Origin: Amoebidium appalachense
Lineage: Eukaryota; Ichthyosporea
Direction of reading: 5' to 3'
Assembly: GCA_963693365.1 (NCBI GenBank)
Contig: CAVNZM010000014.1
Span: 3,906,001-3,970,000, forward strand
DNA length: 64,000 nt
Shown: positions 1 to 34,502 of the stretch, piece by piece
Position numbering within the stretch: the first letter of the stretch is position 1
Layout: each line of letters starts with the position of its first letter
The notes under the pieces: generated by a model
Seen by the model: only the letters and a program-made list of their open reading frames with translations
The model's database searches: none
Told to the model about the DNA's origin: nothing
Program-made: the position numbers and the translations under genes

Positions 1-191
1 CCAATCCGATTAGCGCCTGGCATCCGGATTACATTCCAGACTGCTGCCCCACGGGTATATAAGCCACGTCTCTGCCAGGTGCAGACATGGAGTTCAGTCA
101 TGGAGTTAACACACTGAAAGCAGTAAAAAAACGGGTCAGCGCCCAAGCGCGCCACGACGACCCTAGTCACAGCGGACTCTACTTCCAACAG

Positions 192-1090
192 GCTACGGCT
201 GCGCTCTACCCCTCTGGCCGTTTATGCTAAGGGTCCTTTTGGCTGTAGCTGCCTAGCTCGCCACACGTGTGCTTGGTGCCCCGAGCCTAGACGGTTGGAG
301 CAGCCACCGACGACGATGCCCTGTGTAGTCTAAACACCTCGGGCTGCCGTGCCTATGCACACTTACACACACCACACCACGAACCACCACATATATACAT
401 CATTGAGTGCAGTGGTCTTTGAGTAGGTTGGGGCCCTGGACAGCGGCTAACACATCACTGTGAATTGGTGTGAAGGCTTGCCTCCCAAAGTAAGTCTATT
501 ACTTCATTCTTTGATACCACGCACACCGTGACACACGTACACGCGACGCGTGGCTTTACGCACTTGACTAGGATCCGCTGAGAATCCTTGTAGTACATCC
601 CTCTTTTGGGCAATACCCGACTGTACGGGTATGGCCCAAAAGAGGGATGTAAAAGGAGTACAGTCGGGTATTGCCAAAAAGAGGGATGTAAAAGGATTCT
701 CAGCGGAGCCTAGTCAAGTGCGTAATTACAGCCACGCGTCGCATGTACGTGTGTGTGCGTGGACAGTATCAAAGAATGAAGTAGTAGACTTTCGTTGCGA
801 GGCAAGCCTTCACACCAATTCACAGTGATGTGTTAGCCGCTGTCCAGGGCCCCAACCTACTCAAAGACCACTGCACTCAATGATGTATATATGTGGTGGT
901 TCGTGGTGTGGTGTGTGTAAGTGTGCATAGGCAGCCCGAGGTGTTTAGACTCAGGGCATCGTCGTCGGTGGCTGCTCCAACCGTCTAGGGTCGGGGCACC
1001 GTGACCAAGCACACATGTGGCGGGCTAGGCAGCTACAGCCAAAAGGACCCTTAGCATAAGCGGCCAGAGGGGTAGAGCGCAGCCGTAGCT
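192..1090. repeat. Long inverted repeat, arms about 430 bp
   Basis: Bases 192-630 are the reverse complement of about 631-1090 with scattered differences. Both arms contain ctgtccagggccccaaccta, the segment around cctctggccgttatgctaag, and matching ends gtagagcgcagccgtag. The centre (about 620-690) has a small internal duplication of cccaaaagagggatgta in the right arm. No coding sequence is evident. It could be head-to-head copies of a mobile element or a foldback element. Confidence 0.85.
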
Positions 1091-2342
1091 GTGCTAGAAA
1101 TAAAGGGTAGAGAGAAGGAAAACAACAGGTGTTGTATGATAGAGCGGGTTGATGAAGCACCAGTATAGGTGTCAACCTTAGTAACGGCGGCACAGCACAC
1201 TTTGATCTGTAGAAGTACTTGTCTTGAAGAAGTGGTGATGAACTTGTTCTTGGTCTTGCTTGCGTGTGCTGTTTTATACCTTCGGATCTCCCACAAATTG
1301 TGTGACAACAGGGATCTCAGCCAACCGTTACTCACTTACCGGAGCCTGATCTGGACAGCTAAATTGCTAGTCCAATCACAGAGCCCGTCTACCTCAATCT
1401 CTTGATGCACAATACAGTGACTCGCGCAGTCGCCTGCCAACGGGTGACACACGGGATACCGCCGCACGCAGATCATTGAACCGCGCGTGCCAAATCATGA
1501 TATGACGGTGCGTCTGCCGTGTGGACGCGAGTGTCACATGTCAAGAGTGACACTTGGTGATCTGGTGATCCGCACATGATCATCACGTGTGGACGTGAGT
1601 GTCACATGTCAAGAGTGACACTTGGTGATCTGGTGATCCGCACATGATAATCACACGTGTTTTCACAATATAGCATGATCATGCACTTGCGGACACATGT
1701 CTGGTGCTGTGATCGTTTATTTTGGAGCAGTTCCATAACAGGTAGAGCGCAGCCGTAGCCGTACTAGAAATAAAGGGGTAGAGAGCAGGAAAACAACAGG
1801 TGTTGTATGGTGGAGCGGGTTGATGAAGCACCAGTATAGGTGTCAACCTTAGTAACAGCGGCACAGCACACTTTGATCTGTAGAAGTAATTGTCTTGAAG
1901 AAGTGGTGATGAACTGGTGAACTGGTCTTGCTTGCGTGTGCTGTTTTATACCTTCGGATCTCCCACAATTTGTGTGACAACAATTGTTGGGGATCTCAGC
2001 CAACCGTTACTCACTTACCCGAGCCTGATCTGGACAGCTAAATTGCTAGTCCGTCTACCTCAATCTCTTGATGTACATTCGATGCACAATATAGTGTCGT
2101 GCGCAGTTGCCTGCCAGCGGGTGACACACGTGATACCGCCGCACGCAGATCAATGAACTGCGCGTGCCAAAACATGATATGGGTGTGTCCGCCGTGTGGA
2201 CGCGAGTGTCACATGTCAAGAGTGACACTTGGTGATCTGCACATGACAATCACACGTGTTTACATAATATAGCATGACCATGCACTTGCGGACACATGTC
2301 CTGGTGCTATGATCGTTTATTTTGGAGCAGTTCCATAACAGG
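1069..2342. repeat. Two tandem copies of a 600-670-bp unit
   Basis: The unit starting ggtagagcgcagccgtagc and ending ggagcagttccataacagg occurs at about 1069-1741 and 1741-2342. The first copy has an internal 61-bp direct duplication (gtgtcacatgtcaagagtga motif, 1530-1650) that is single in the second. Start and end junctions also connect to the adjacent inverted repeat, so both belong to one repeat complex. LTR-like size and arrangement are noted, but I see no internal retroelement genes. Confidence 0.8.
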
Positions 2343-2520
2343 CTAAATCACATTTCAATTGCAAATGAGCATATATCTGCTTAGACCGTATCTGTCTGTT
2401 GATGTCGTGAACTGGCCACAAAAGAGTTCCTGCATTCCCCCATTCACCCAAATTCCATCCTTATACGCTAAGACAACCAAATAGCACTCAGTACTACAAA
2501 CATATGCTTCATAATTTCCC

Positions 2521-23231
<20,711 letters not shown>

Positions 23232-24487
23232 GTTTGAAATTGAAGCGCATGGGTTCCTAGGTGGAGGGCCACTAAATCTTAGTGCTGCATCTCACTTGAG
23301 AAATAGGCGCTTTTCGCGATGCACGGCAAGAGACCGGCGCTGTGTTTTCCCCCTAAAAGCTGATTTTTCTTGCGCTACCCTGAGATTTTCAGCTAGCTGG
23401 TGTAAACAGTTGCAGAGTTTGGGCTGCCTCACAGACTTCCCCAAAACATGACCATACTTGCTCTCATTCAAGTGCCTTGCAATTGAGATCCAACAAAGGA
23501 CCTGGATGATTAAGGGGATAGACCCACCTAGCTATACATTGAGGTTATAATAATGCTAGAACCTCTCCAAATATTACGAGGGGGATTAAGTGGAAAATGA
23601 GAAGGGTTCCGGGCCTCGAAATGCACCGCAGCACTGATGGTTGCCCTTCGAAGCTCTGCCTTCGAAACATGAACTCTGAAACTTTAAATTGTTAAGTTGC
23701 TCAATAAACGAACCAACATTCCTTCTGCTTTTTTCCTTGTATTCACTATGTGTTTTTGTATACTATTCTTATATGGAGGCAAAACATAGGGTCTTTTTAT
23801 TAGCTCTAAGCTAAACAAGAAACACCAACATGTCAGTCAGCATACATGTGTGTCTTGATGTCACTTCGTGATCCAGATCCAGTGGTGCGTTTGTGTCAAA
23901 GCGATTTCAGAGGGCCAAAAATCCTAAAAATAGTAGCCGACCTCTAACTAAATGCTATTTTTGGACCAAAAAGCCACAAAAACACATTCCAAAAAAGGCA
24001 GGTGGCAGCTGATTGGCTTAAACGGCACCACCCTTTTGAGCAAATTATTCGCCATGATCATGATCCAAGGCCTCGGAGGCCTTGTCATGATCTCAGATTC
24101 CCCCGGGCTGAGCCGCTGGCCCGCTGAGTACATCCAGTACATAGTATACAGTAAGGCTGAGCATCTTCAAATGCTTGTTTTTTTTTTTTTTGTTGTTTTC
24201 CTCCCCTCGCTTTTCCAAACAAAAAAAACCGTGTAGATAATTCGTGCTTGCTTCTGCTCTGACCGAGTTCCAAGGAGATCATGCTTAACACGGGCATGGT
24301 GATCAAGGTGCTTCCATGCAGATCTTCCGGCGCGGCAGGTGTGGTTTGAACTCAAACATCTCTGTCTGCAGTTGCAGATTTACACCACCATAATGCTTTG
24401 ACCATTAGTAAACCAGATGCCGTACCGCCTGGGAAGGAACAACCCTATGGCCGACCTACCCTCATAACGAGCAAACCCCTACCTTTC

Positions 24488-24541
<54 letters not shown>

Positions 24542-26006
24542 TTCGATCCCATCTTGGGCTCTTTTTTTTTCTTTTTCTTTCTTCTATTCTTTTTTTTTGT
24601 TGTTGTTGACCGGATGCATCTTGAGACATGAGATCTGTGCAACATGTTCATCAGTGCCCCCTTGTCACTAACGCCTTTAGTAGTAGTTGCAGGCAAGCAA
24701 GCACACATACACCAGGTCCTGAGTGCGTACACACAACCACCAATAGCCACACAGCACTCACACACACGCACACACGTATGCACACACGCATGCACGCAGG
24801 CAGGTACACAAACACGCGCGCACATGTGCACACACAATCACTCGGACACACAGAACCTATTTGCAAACCAGGAACCAATAGCCCGGTTTGTGCAAACACT
24901 AAAGAGGTGTTCTACGAACGAACTAGTTTACCGTTAGAACTTGAACGACCCCCAAAGGGGAAAACGAAGGGTTGTTCCTTCCTTCCTGTAGCCCGGCTAT
25001 ATAAACTAGTTGACCTAAGCAAAAATAAACTATAGCTACAAGCTACCCGAACAGGGATAAACACTTGTTTGCTCCATTTTTTATTTTTTTTAATAAATTC
25101 AATGATCCGGATGGTATTACACTACAGTAACACACTGTGTGGTATCATCATAAATCTTCGGACTCCCATACCCACCCCCGGAGCCCCCCCCCCCCCAACC
25201 ACCCTACCCACCCCCCTACCCACCCACCCTCCTCCCCTCATCTACCTGCCCCCTCCCCCCCCCCCCCCCCCCCCCCCCCGTCTCTCACGCATCATCCCCC
25301 CCCCCCTTTTTTTTTTTTTTTTTTTTTTGCGAGAGGCTTAGTGATGCATGCATGCAAAAAATTACACACGGCAAACATGAGTACCCTACATTCGGATATA
25401 TGCCAGCTCTAACCCAGTTTTTGTACCTTTGTCAGTTGGAAGAATAAAGAATATTCTGCATTTTGAGTCAGCCCAACCTGCTAGCTCCTCGGAGTCCCTA
25501 GCCACACATGTACATATTGAAACTTAACACGTCTATGCCAAAACTACATAGTAATGTACCTCCCTGCGGCTTCGAACTGGGGGCACAAGGTTGGGGCTAA
25601 CATCTGGTATAATGACATGGGCACACGTGAACATCATCATGCACAACAGAAGAAACTTTGGTAAACCCCTGACTAACAAGGGCACGTGTGAATCCTCTGA
25701 TCAATTTCAAGCAAAAATGATCCCCTTCCCGACAGCATGATCTTTCCACACCGACTTATTCCGATCCCTAAAAGTACTCCTGACTTTCATCCTCATGATG
25801 AGCCTACTAGCTAATTAGCAAGGAAGACAAGAAGGCCTTGCTAGCTAGCTGCTGGATCCACAGCGCCCCCAATTGCAGTTTTGTTGTAAGATATAAATTT
25901 TCTTTGAGTTTAAACAGCAGCACGGTTGAAACGATATCGAAGTGAGGTTGGTACCGTTGGTAAATGTACGAGGCTTTGTTAGGACCCCCTCCCCCCCCCC
26001 CCCCCT

Positions 26007-26089
<83 letters not shown>

Positions 26090-26545
26090 GTGTTTGTGTG
26101 TGTGTGTGGGTGGATCCGGGGGGAAGGGGGGAGGGAGGTGGGGAAGGGGGAGAGGATTCCTCGCGACTGCATGCGCAGCTGCCAGCCGTCTTTTCATGCC
26201 AGGTGTGGTCCTAGGTATACTGTGCTGTAGGTACATGGTACATACGTGTGCGACCGGATCTCTTATGCCCATATATATGCATATTTTCAACTAGTACTTT
26301 GCGAGACGTATCTTAGCTCAGTTACGTGTACCAAAGAAAACCCCCATGGGCTTCAACTGTTACGTCCAATCGTCAGTGCACACGGGCTTTTGGCCCGGGA
26401 CTGTGAGGGGAAATCGTGTATATCGGACAAGACCTTTTGATTACTGATTGGAGTTGCCTGTGCTTCTCATCTTTTAATTCTTGCATATCATGGGTGTGTG
26501 TGTTTGTGTGTCTGCGCGCGCGTGTGTGGCTTACTGCGTGTGTGT

Positions 26546-26578
<33 letters not shown>

Positions 26579-27455
26579 CACAACGAAATCACATCCAACA
26601 ACCCACAATAACTCTCCCTATTGCATCATGCTTTTCACCATTTGTAGGTTTTCTATATAGCATATTGACTGCAGTTCATTATTGGAAAAACTCGAGTTTT
26701 CATTAACTCCGTTAACTTTCCTGCATTTGTGTGTGTGTGTGTGTGTCTCTGCGGGTGTGTCAGGGGCCTCCGGGGGGGGGGAGGGGAGGAGATGAAGGGA
26801 GGGAACGATAAAATCAAATCCGGAACAGCCCACAGCAACAGAAAGCCTTGATCAGCCATCGACTCCGCCTAATGCATAATGCTCTTCCCCGTTATAAGGA
26901 CTTGTATCACATTAGCTGCAGCTCAACTGCAGGCTCTTGTATTTTATCGGCAGATTAGCCAACGTTTTCGTTTCATAGTCAATATTTCGATGATACTTCA
27001 GATTCCTACGGATGCATACACAAAATCCTAAAATGTCCTTTTGCGGAACAAAACGGGGGGGGGGGGGGGGGGGGCAGCTAACGTAATGCTGCATTCTAAT
27101 CATATTTAAACTATTTGGTGTTTGGGGATAAGGACAACAACACAAAAGTAATATGAAAAAGAAAAGGGGGGTTACGGAGAACAAAATAGCCATACGGAAA
27201 CTGCAAAACACTGAATTTTGATCGACATACGACGAAAAACGACATTCACATACAAGGAGAGTGAAAAGGGGGGAGAGAATAATTTCAACAGAAAAACAGC
27301 CCTGTGGGTGTGGTAGCCACACGAACCCAAAAAACGTGCATACTCTGGTTCTTATTTTCATGTACATAGCCCTGGCTGGACTCTATTTCGACAGACTATG
27401 TACATTATATTCTACACATTCTTTCACAGGCAATACTCAGTCACACTCGTCTAAT
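23232..27455. other. Intergenic region between the RA-ankyrin gene and the Ras-like gene
   Basis: I see no convincing gene here. The region holds a ~50-nt C run at 24491-24540, a C run at 25257-25280 followed by poly-T, a C run plus (CT)n at 25986-26088, G runs at 26560-26576 and 27056-27074, and short TG tracts. Because both flanking genes read leftward, this stretch should contain the promoter of the RA-ankyrin gene near its left end and the 3' end of the Ras-like transcript near its right end. Confidence 0.6.
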
Positions 27456-29070
27456 CTACGCCGCGCACTTCTTGTGGCAGACTCCTCCACACCCGGGCTC
27501 GGCACACTTAAGACCCGTCGTAGACCCCCCCAAAGATGCCCCCAAACGCCTTACGGCAGTGCCCGCACTTGTCCTTCTTCGTCAGGCTGACGGCCATCCA
27601 CGTATGCACGTGCTTGCTTTCCTTGTGCGCTGTGGGGAGGGGCTCAGAAACAGAAGTTTGAACGACGGTTGGAACCGCCGCCTCCACCTCCCCCTCCGCA
27701 GCCATCGCCAACCTGGGCCGTTCCCGAAACGACCGCCGAAGGCTATTTGCAGGAATATACACGGGCTCCCCCGACGACTCGCTCCCGCGGCTCGAAGTGT
27801 CGCTTGCAAGGTTCGATGAAATGCTGTGCGCCATGTTTTGCATCAGCTGCCCCACAGAGTTGGAACGACGCATCGCCTCAGCCGTTTGAGTGTGAGACCG
27901 CCGACGGCCGATGGCAGCTGGGGCAGACTTCACCGACGCTGGTTGGGAAACTGCTCGGTTGAACCCCGGGGCATTGGGGTTGTACGTTTCGAAATCGTCA
28001 ATCAACACCTGAATGTAATGGTCTCGGATAACACGAGCCAACTGGTAGAATACAGTGACGCAACGTGGGGAGGTAGCGGTTGCCTCGACGAACTCACAGT
28101 TCCATTCACGAACACGTTTAATGTAGCCCTGAAGCCGTGCCTGACGTTCACCTGCACTGCCCAGAGCGCTGGAGGGGGTATCCCCACGTGCGCCGACAAC
28201 GACTATCGGGCTGCGGTTGGGGCCACGTTGAAGCTCAATGGTGTTACGAATCTGGCACACTTTCTCGAATGTTTCGGGACGCTCGACGTCAAAGACAAGC
28301 AGGAATCCGTGCGCTATCTCGCAGTAGTGGTTGTGACGGTTCCGAATCGAGCCAGACGTGTCCACGAGTTCGATAGTGCAAGAGCTGCTGTCAAGCTGCA
28401 CAGTCTTTCTTGACCTGTTCTCGGTGGTCGGGTAGTATTCCTCGAGAAACAGGCCCTCTACAAACCGTGTTACCAGCGCGCTTTTCCCGCACCTCGCTGC
28501 ACCCATAACTACAATACGAATGCTACCGTTACCGATTAGCTCGCCGAGGTCCTTCCCCTCCCACGCTTTCAACATTGTCTGTTTTGCCTTCTCCATCTGC
28601 GCCTGAATGTTCGGCATGGACTGACTGCGACTAAGTGCCCTAGACAACGTTTGCTTGGCGCTAGCAGTGCGGTGCAGCCCCGGCAAAGACGACACCCTAT
28701 TCGCACTACCGCCTACCGTCGACGTGTCCAGCTGCCCGCTGTGCATACTGTGCATGCTGGGAAGCACCACCGAACGGCGAAACGACCTGCCAAGAGAACC
28801 TGTGCCATCTTTCTGCCCGTGTAACCTTAACTGCCGTTTTGGTGCACGTTGCAAGGCAATCAAATCCGAAGGGATCTCTGTGGGTCTGATTAATGCCTCG
28901 GTCCAACGCCTACTAGAATCTGTATTGCTGTCACTGCTACTAGTGTCATTGCTTGTGGATGTGCGGAGCGGTCGACTATGAAGGTCGACGCCCTGTGAGG
29001 AATCCAACCTCCCTGCCCTTGCATCGTGAAGTGAGGAGAGGGAGTGGACTGGCTGAACTGCGCTTAACAT
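27456..29070 (-). CDS. Atypical Ras-like GTPase with C-terminal C1 zinc finger, interrupted by a frameshift
   Basis: A single-exon frame of 520 residues runs from the ATG at 29070 to a TAA at 27508-27510. Residues 1-180 are Ser/Arg-rich. Residues 184-352 are a Ras-type G domain: G1 is GAARCGKS (190-197) and G2 is PTTE. G3 is DTSG followed by Ser, not the catalytic Gln. G4 is ARGD (294-297) instead of NKxD, and G5 is EATATS. Reduced GTP hydrolysis and altered nucleotide binding are inferred. Residues 489-520 begin a C1-like finger (H489-x12-C502-x2-C505). After the stop, the +1 frame from 27509 to 27456 encodes KCAEPGCGGVCHKKCAA and a TAG, which supplies the remaining Cys/His ligands. Deletion of one T would join them. 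A sequencing error or a real truncation is possible. There is no CAAX box, so C1 may provide membrane targeting. Confidence 0.85.
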
Positions 29071-31284
29071 GGTTGCCTACGTGAATGCTACGAGCGTAAA
29101 CCACCCTTGTATGTAGCTGTCTAGCCTTGAATAAGGTTGTTGCTAGCAAAAAGAACTGGCCGTCATGTTTGTGCTCCCTAGCTGACAAAACTTGGGAGGG
29201 AGCGAACAAAAGTGGATGGCACGCTACGGGTGCCACTGCGATAATGCGGGTCAAGAGTCGGTGCCACTCACTTTTACCCCATCCTTTGGGGCCGATCTAA
29301 CATGAGATCTCCCATCATACCAATCAGCAGTAAGATTTGACCACCCAAAGCCGCATGCCAAATAGCATTTTTTACCTAGATATCCACGAAAAAAAATCTA
29401 TCGCTTGTTTCTAAACTGTGCATTTTGGCTGCAGTTATTTTTGTATGTAAACGGGCCCCCAAAATAATTCCTCTCATCGGGAAGCTCGTAATAGCTCAGA
29501 GTATAAGCTTTCTATTTTTCCTTTACCCTACTCAGTACTCGCTATATGATTGGGTAAGACTTTGAACTGTTTTTCTCAGTATGATTGGTTAATGTTTCTT
29601 ATAGTAACACGTGTCTGTGATATTAATCCAATCAACCGATGTATTGTGTGGGCCACTTTGGCTTATCTACCCGTTATGAATTCTTCGAGATCCGGCCTAA
29701 ACCCGGACACACCATATTCTTCTACATGTTACTTGTTACGGGTATGGTATATATGCACGCGTTATCGTGCTGACAAAATAAAGTGCAGTTGTGTCGTAAT
29801 GCATGACGGGTTTTCGTAAACAATTTTCCACCCGTGCACTGTTTATGTGTACAGTGGTGATATCGGATCACCAACCAGAAATGGCACACACAACCGTACC
29901 GGGCCGTGAATGGCCCGTGTTCGCACTGCAGTGATCATGCCACGGTGTGAAGCAGGGCCTGCAGGCCTCACGAGATCGACTGATCATCGACATGTACTAG
30001 TAGGTACATTCAACAACTCGCACCGTGGAGCTCTCTGGCGCGCCAGGCTGCCTGACGTTGGTCATCTCACTGGCAGCATTCCGATGCTTTGGCAAACTGT
30101 CGATATCAACACGGCGTGAAGTCACTGCGTGACTGCAGTTGGCCATCTTCAAGGTACACACCGGAAACGAGTCATGTATAGACAATATTCAGGAAGAAAT
30201 CAGGGGAGAAAAGATCTTTATTGTGCATGTAATCACGGCTTCTAATATGTACACATCCGAGTTCTGAATTGAAAATTGCAATTGCCGCAGTTGCAGGGCG
30301 TGGCTGACCCCACGCATACGCCACATGTTCACGGACCAGCCGCTGAGGCTATCACAAAAAGGTGGGAAAAGATCTATGTCACCGGGTAAATAGCCAATCG
30401 CTCTCCGCATTTTATTTGATTGGCCAACAGAGAAAGGAATGCAGGGTTCTAATATGACGTCACGTGTGATGTACCTTGTGAAAAATTTTGAGGCTCCCCA
30501 CGCATCTCGCTGTTGTGCACATTGTGCTGATCTCAAAGTTTTCTGATAGTGGAGCTCCCACACAAAATAGTTCAATGAAATATATATCAGAAGCCATTAG
30601 TTAGCGATGGGCTGATATCCTGGCCTAAGTGTTTTTCTTTCGGTGACCAATTCACACGAATAGTGCTTGCTTTATCCACATGCTTCATGATACCGTTTTA
30701 TGGCCAATAGCTGCCTTTGGGAGTGAGTCCGAGTGACCACACGTGGCGATCTTTTTCCCTCAGGCTGGCGGTGCTGCGAAGGAATGAGCAGCCAATCAAA
30801 AGGCTCGCCCAATCGTATTCTACGAAGTAGCAGACATCCGCAAATGTGATTGGTAAAAGTTTATGAACTCCCGTCTGATTGGCTGACCTTTTACATCACA
30901 TGCCGGCGTAGTGCCTCGTTTTAACCTTTCATACAGTACTGTATAAGTTTCTTTTGCATTATATTTTTCTAAAAAGGAAGAAACAAACTACATACGCCAA
31001 GTTTTATGCGTGGCTGCATACGTATCATACACCGCATGCGAGTTTCGATCGAAGTCCGCAGGATCGGGCGTCGTGACACGGGGCCAAGACCAAGCGCGGG
31101 GAGCCCTCGTGAACAACGTCCCCAACACACAAGTTGACACAACTGTGGATTGCAAAAACTTGAAGTAGGAAACTGACTCATGCTGGAACCTGGCTGGCCT
31201 CAACGAACTGTGCTCGTGTGTGCGTGTGGCTGTGTGCATGCGACTGGTCGGTTGTACGTAGGGCTAAAATAGCCCTATGTAGAC

Positions 31285-31336
<52 letters not shown>

Positions 31337-32917
31337 GTATTGAATGCATGGCCCGTCTCTCTAGATTATACTGGATAGAGATCTATGGATAGGAGGTATG
31401 GTCAAACCCCCCCCCCCCCCCCACCGGGCCTCCACCCCCCCCCCCCCCCAATCCCTCTTCTAAACCGCGGCTAAATGTATGATCTAAATAGATGACGATT
31501 GACAGATCGCCCAATGGCAGGATCCAGGGCTAAAAGGGCTAGTTTTGCCACGTGATTTGTTCGGTCAAGGCTGGTGTGTATTTGGTGCGTATTGGTGTGC
31601 TTGTGCACGTGTGTGTAGTGTGCGCGTGTGTGCGTGTCTGCATGGGTACGATATTTGAAGGCTTGTGCGACGGCGTGTGACGTGTGACGATATCGATGTT
31701 GCTGCACATGCACGTGCTGTTGCATGCTGTCACACGGTGCACGTGCCGCGACAGTGTGCGTGTGTGCGTGTGCGCGTGTGTGTGCGTGTGCGTGTGCGTG
31801 CGTGTGTGACACATTGTGTGTGTGTGTGACAGTGTGTGTTTGCGCACAAGTGCGATCGCGCGGCGCGCGCGCGTGTGTGTGTGCGTGCCTTCCACGAAAT
31901 CGATGTTTAAATTTGTATTTGTGTGTGCTACGGTCTTCAAGTGTGTGGTATTCTGTACGTGTGTGTGCCTGTGTCTGCTTGTGTTTGCGTTGTACGTCTG
32001 TGTGTGCCCGTGTTATTTTTCTTTGTGCCCTAGGCCTGTACGTGCATAGCAATAGATGCATGCATATGTGCGACACGGTAACATGTGTACATGTTTGCTT
32101 GCTGCCAACTATAACACCAGACGGATGTACAACGGTGTGTGCGCATGCATTATTGTTATTGTGTGCGTATGCAGTATGTGTTACATTTAAACTTTGTTAT
32201 ATATTGCCGTAAAACACCAGCATCGACAGAAATTTTTAGGGCTCGAATCAGTTTTTATCAGACGAAAGTACTCAAGAAACAGTACCCATATAGCAGTTAT
32301 ACAAAGTGAAAACAGCGATCCGGCACTCACGCACCAAGGACCCCTTTCTAATACATTTTGTGACGAAAGACACAGCAAACACGGCCGTGAAAACTGTCAA
32401 TCCAAATATGACCCCCCACAAACAATTCAGCATTACCCAACTAAACTCTGACAGTAATCAACTAAATTTTGTTGCAGTTTGAAAGTTTTTTTTTATCATT
32501 ATCTAGCCGCACCACCCCTCTACCCAGATGCGGTAATGTATCCTGCTCAATCCACATGAAACCCCACGGGATCACAAAAATCCATTTCAGTTTCCCACCG
32601 AATATCAACTGCCCGTGACCTCGGACCAATGAATCAGCTGAACTGTATTGGTCGCTACCAACACACACTATGTGGTATACTAGGCAAAATCATTAAACAA
32701 TATCGTCATCAAAAAGGCAACAAAACAAGCCTTGCGAAAATTTAGCTATAGAGGCTCAATTTGACAATCTCAGAGAACTCATAAGTTTCTCCATTCCTAC
32801 ACTCCTCCACACAGAGTTCAGTCCATCACCGTTATTCAAGCCACTAACTAATGGAAGAATTGCTCCACCTTGCCAAATCCCTGTATTTATATTTTCTACC
32901 AACAGCAACGTTATTAT
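29071..32917. other. Mostly intergenic region upstream of the Ras-like gene
   Basis: Apart from one possible exon (30996-31127) I find nothing coding. A 128-codon minus-strand frame at 30189-30575 shows no recognisable motif. The region contains a ~50-nt C run (31287-31334), TG-rich sequence (31560-31990) and several CCAAT-type motifs between 30390 and 30900. It is AT-richer than the gene regions. Confidence 0.55.
30996..31127 (-). CDS. Possible isolated exon, unknown product
   Basis: The minus strand is open through RAPRAWSWPRVTTPDPADFD, then RNSHAVYDTYAATHKTW, up to a plausible donor C|GTATGTAG with last exon base 30996. Codon choice looks more gene-like than the surroundings. No matching downstream exon was found before the Ras-like gene, and two other frames are also partly open. 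It may be a 5' exon of an unrecognised gene or chance. Confidence 0.25.
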
Positions 32918-33119
32918 TCACCCCAATCCAAAATTCCTATTGATAATACCCGAAGATATACCTCTGTCATAATCCCAAGGTGGACAAAGATCCAATATTC
33001 GGAGCGTATATATCGGCAAGTCCGGCCGTATATGTTGCCACTGTTGGTGGGAGATTTCATGCCCAACAGATGCCCAGGCGGGTGTCGGAGTGAGATGCAC
33101 GGTCACTGAGGGTTGGAGG

Positions 33120-33188
<69 letters not shown>

Positions 33189-33482
33189 GCAGGAAAAGGG
33201 CAATGCAAGGGGGGGGGGGAGGGGGGGAGGGTTGGGATTGGGGAGGCGGTGTTGTATGCACCTTGGGTGGTGGTGATGGTAATGTGCATATGTGTGTTCA
33301 TAGCACTGTGGTTAGATGGGGGGTTGTGGTGGCGCTGGTGGTGGTTGCGCGTGTTTGTGTGTTTGTGTGTGTGTGTGGGGAGGGGGAGAGGGGCGGGCGG
33401 GCGGGCGGGCGGGTGGGCGGGCGGGGGCTATGCATTCTTTGTGCAGGGACGGTCGTGTGTAGGTGTGTGCGCGGGGCGGAGG

Positions 33483-33518
<36 letters not shown>

Positions 33519-33854
33519 GGGGGGGGGGGGGGGGAGGGGGTGGTGGTGAGAGAGAGACCTCTTACACTGAAAAAAAACCAAAAAGTGACAGCAAGATATC
33601 GAAGCTTTATCGAAACCGATCATCGAGGACCAATTCCTCTCCCCCCTCCCCCCCCCCTCTCCCCACACCCCCCTGCCCACCCCCTCCCTCCCCTCTCCCC
33701 CCCAAAACACACACACACATGTACACGTTTTCTTTCGAAGTCCCCCCCCCCCCCTTGCCCCACACCCTCCCCTGCCCCCCCACCACACACTTTCCCCCCC
33801 CCCTTCTTTCTTTCCCCCTTTCCTCTTTCTTTATTTTGGTGGTTGTGGTTGTGG

Positions 33855-33923
<69 letters not shown>

Positions 33924-34352
33924 TGTGCGCGCGCGCGTGTGTTGGGGGGGGGGGGGGGGGGGGAGGGGGGTTTTGAATGCGTCAAAAAGTACGAAGTACA
34001 CAAGAACAAACGGATAACACGATGCAGAATGCAAGCCATACATAAAGAGTATGCATAATAAGCAGAGCCCATCCTCAGGGGGGGCCCACGTCATCCACAG
34101 TACCCGAGTTTCGACCTATTCCCCTCGTTAACGAAACCCAACTCAGATACTGTTTCACTTGAACATGAGTAGGTCACCCGTCTTGATCAGAGACGAGCAG
34201 GGTTGCTTATGCAGGCAAGGGCAGTGGGAAAGGCCGGGGGTTAAAGTTGCAGCAGTAAGCAGGGGGGGGGGGGATATACCAGTCTTCTTGGCCGGCCCTT
34301 TGTATGGAGGAGGAGCCATTGGGGGGGCCCTCATAGATGCAGTCTTGGTCTG

Positions 34353-34409
<57 letters not shown>

Positions 34410-34422
34410 TGATCGAGTGAGT

Positions 34423-34459
<37 letters not shown>

Positions 34460-34466
34460 TGATCGA

Positions 34467-34502
<36 letters not shown>

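Noticed and set aside
1069-2342. Calling the tandem units LTRs of a retrotransposon
   Set aside because: No internal gag/pol region, primer-binding site or matching TG…CA termini could be confirmed; recorded as repeats only.
24628-25035. Plus-strand 135-codon frame in the intergenic region
   Set aside because: Thr/His-rich part comes from CA-rich sequence; the remainder has no motif and no splice context.
25540-25640. tRNA-like B-box (agttcgaagcc) on the minus strand
   Set aside because: No matching A-box, acceptor stem or anticodon arm could be folded around it.
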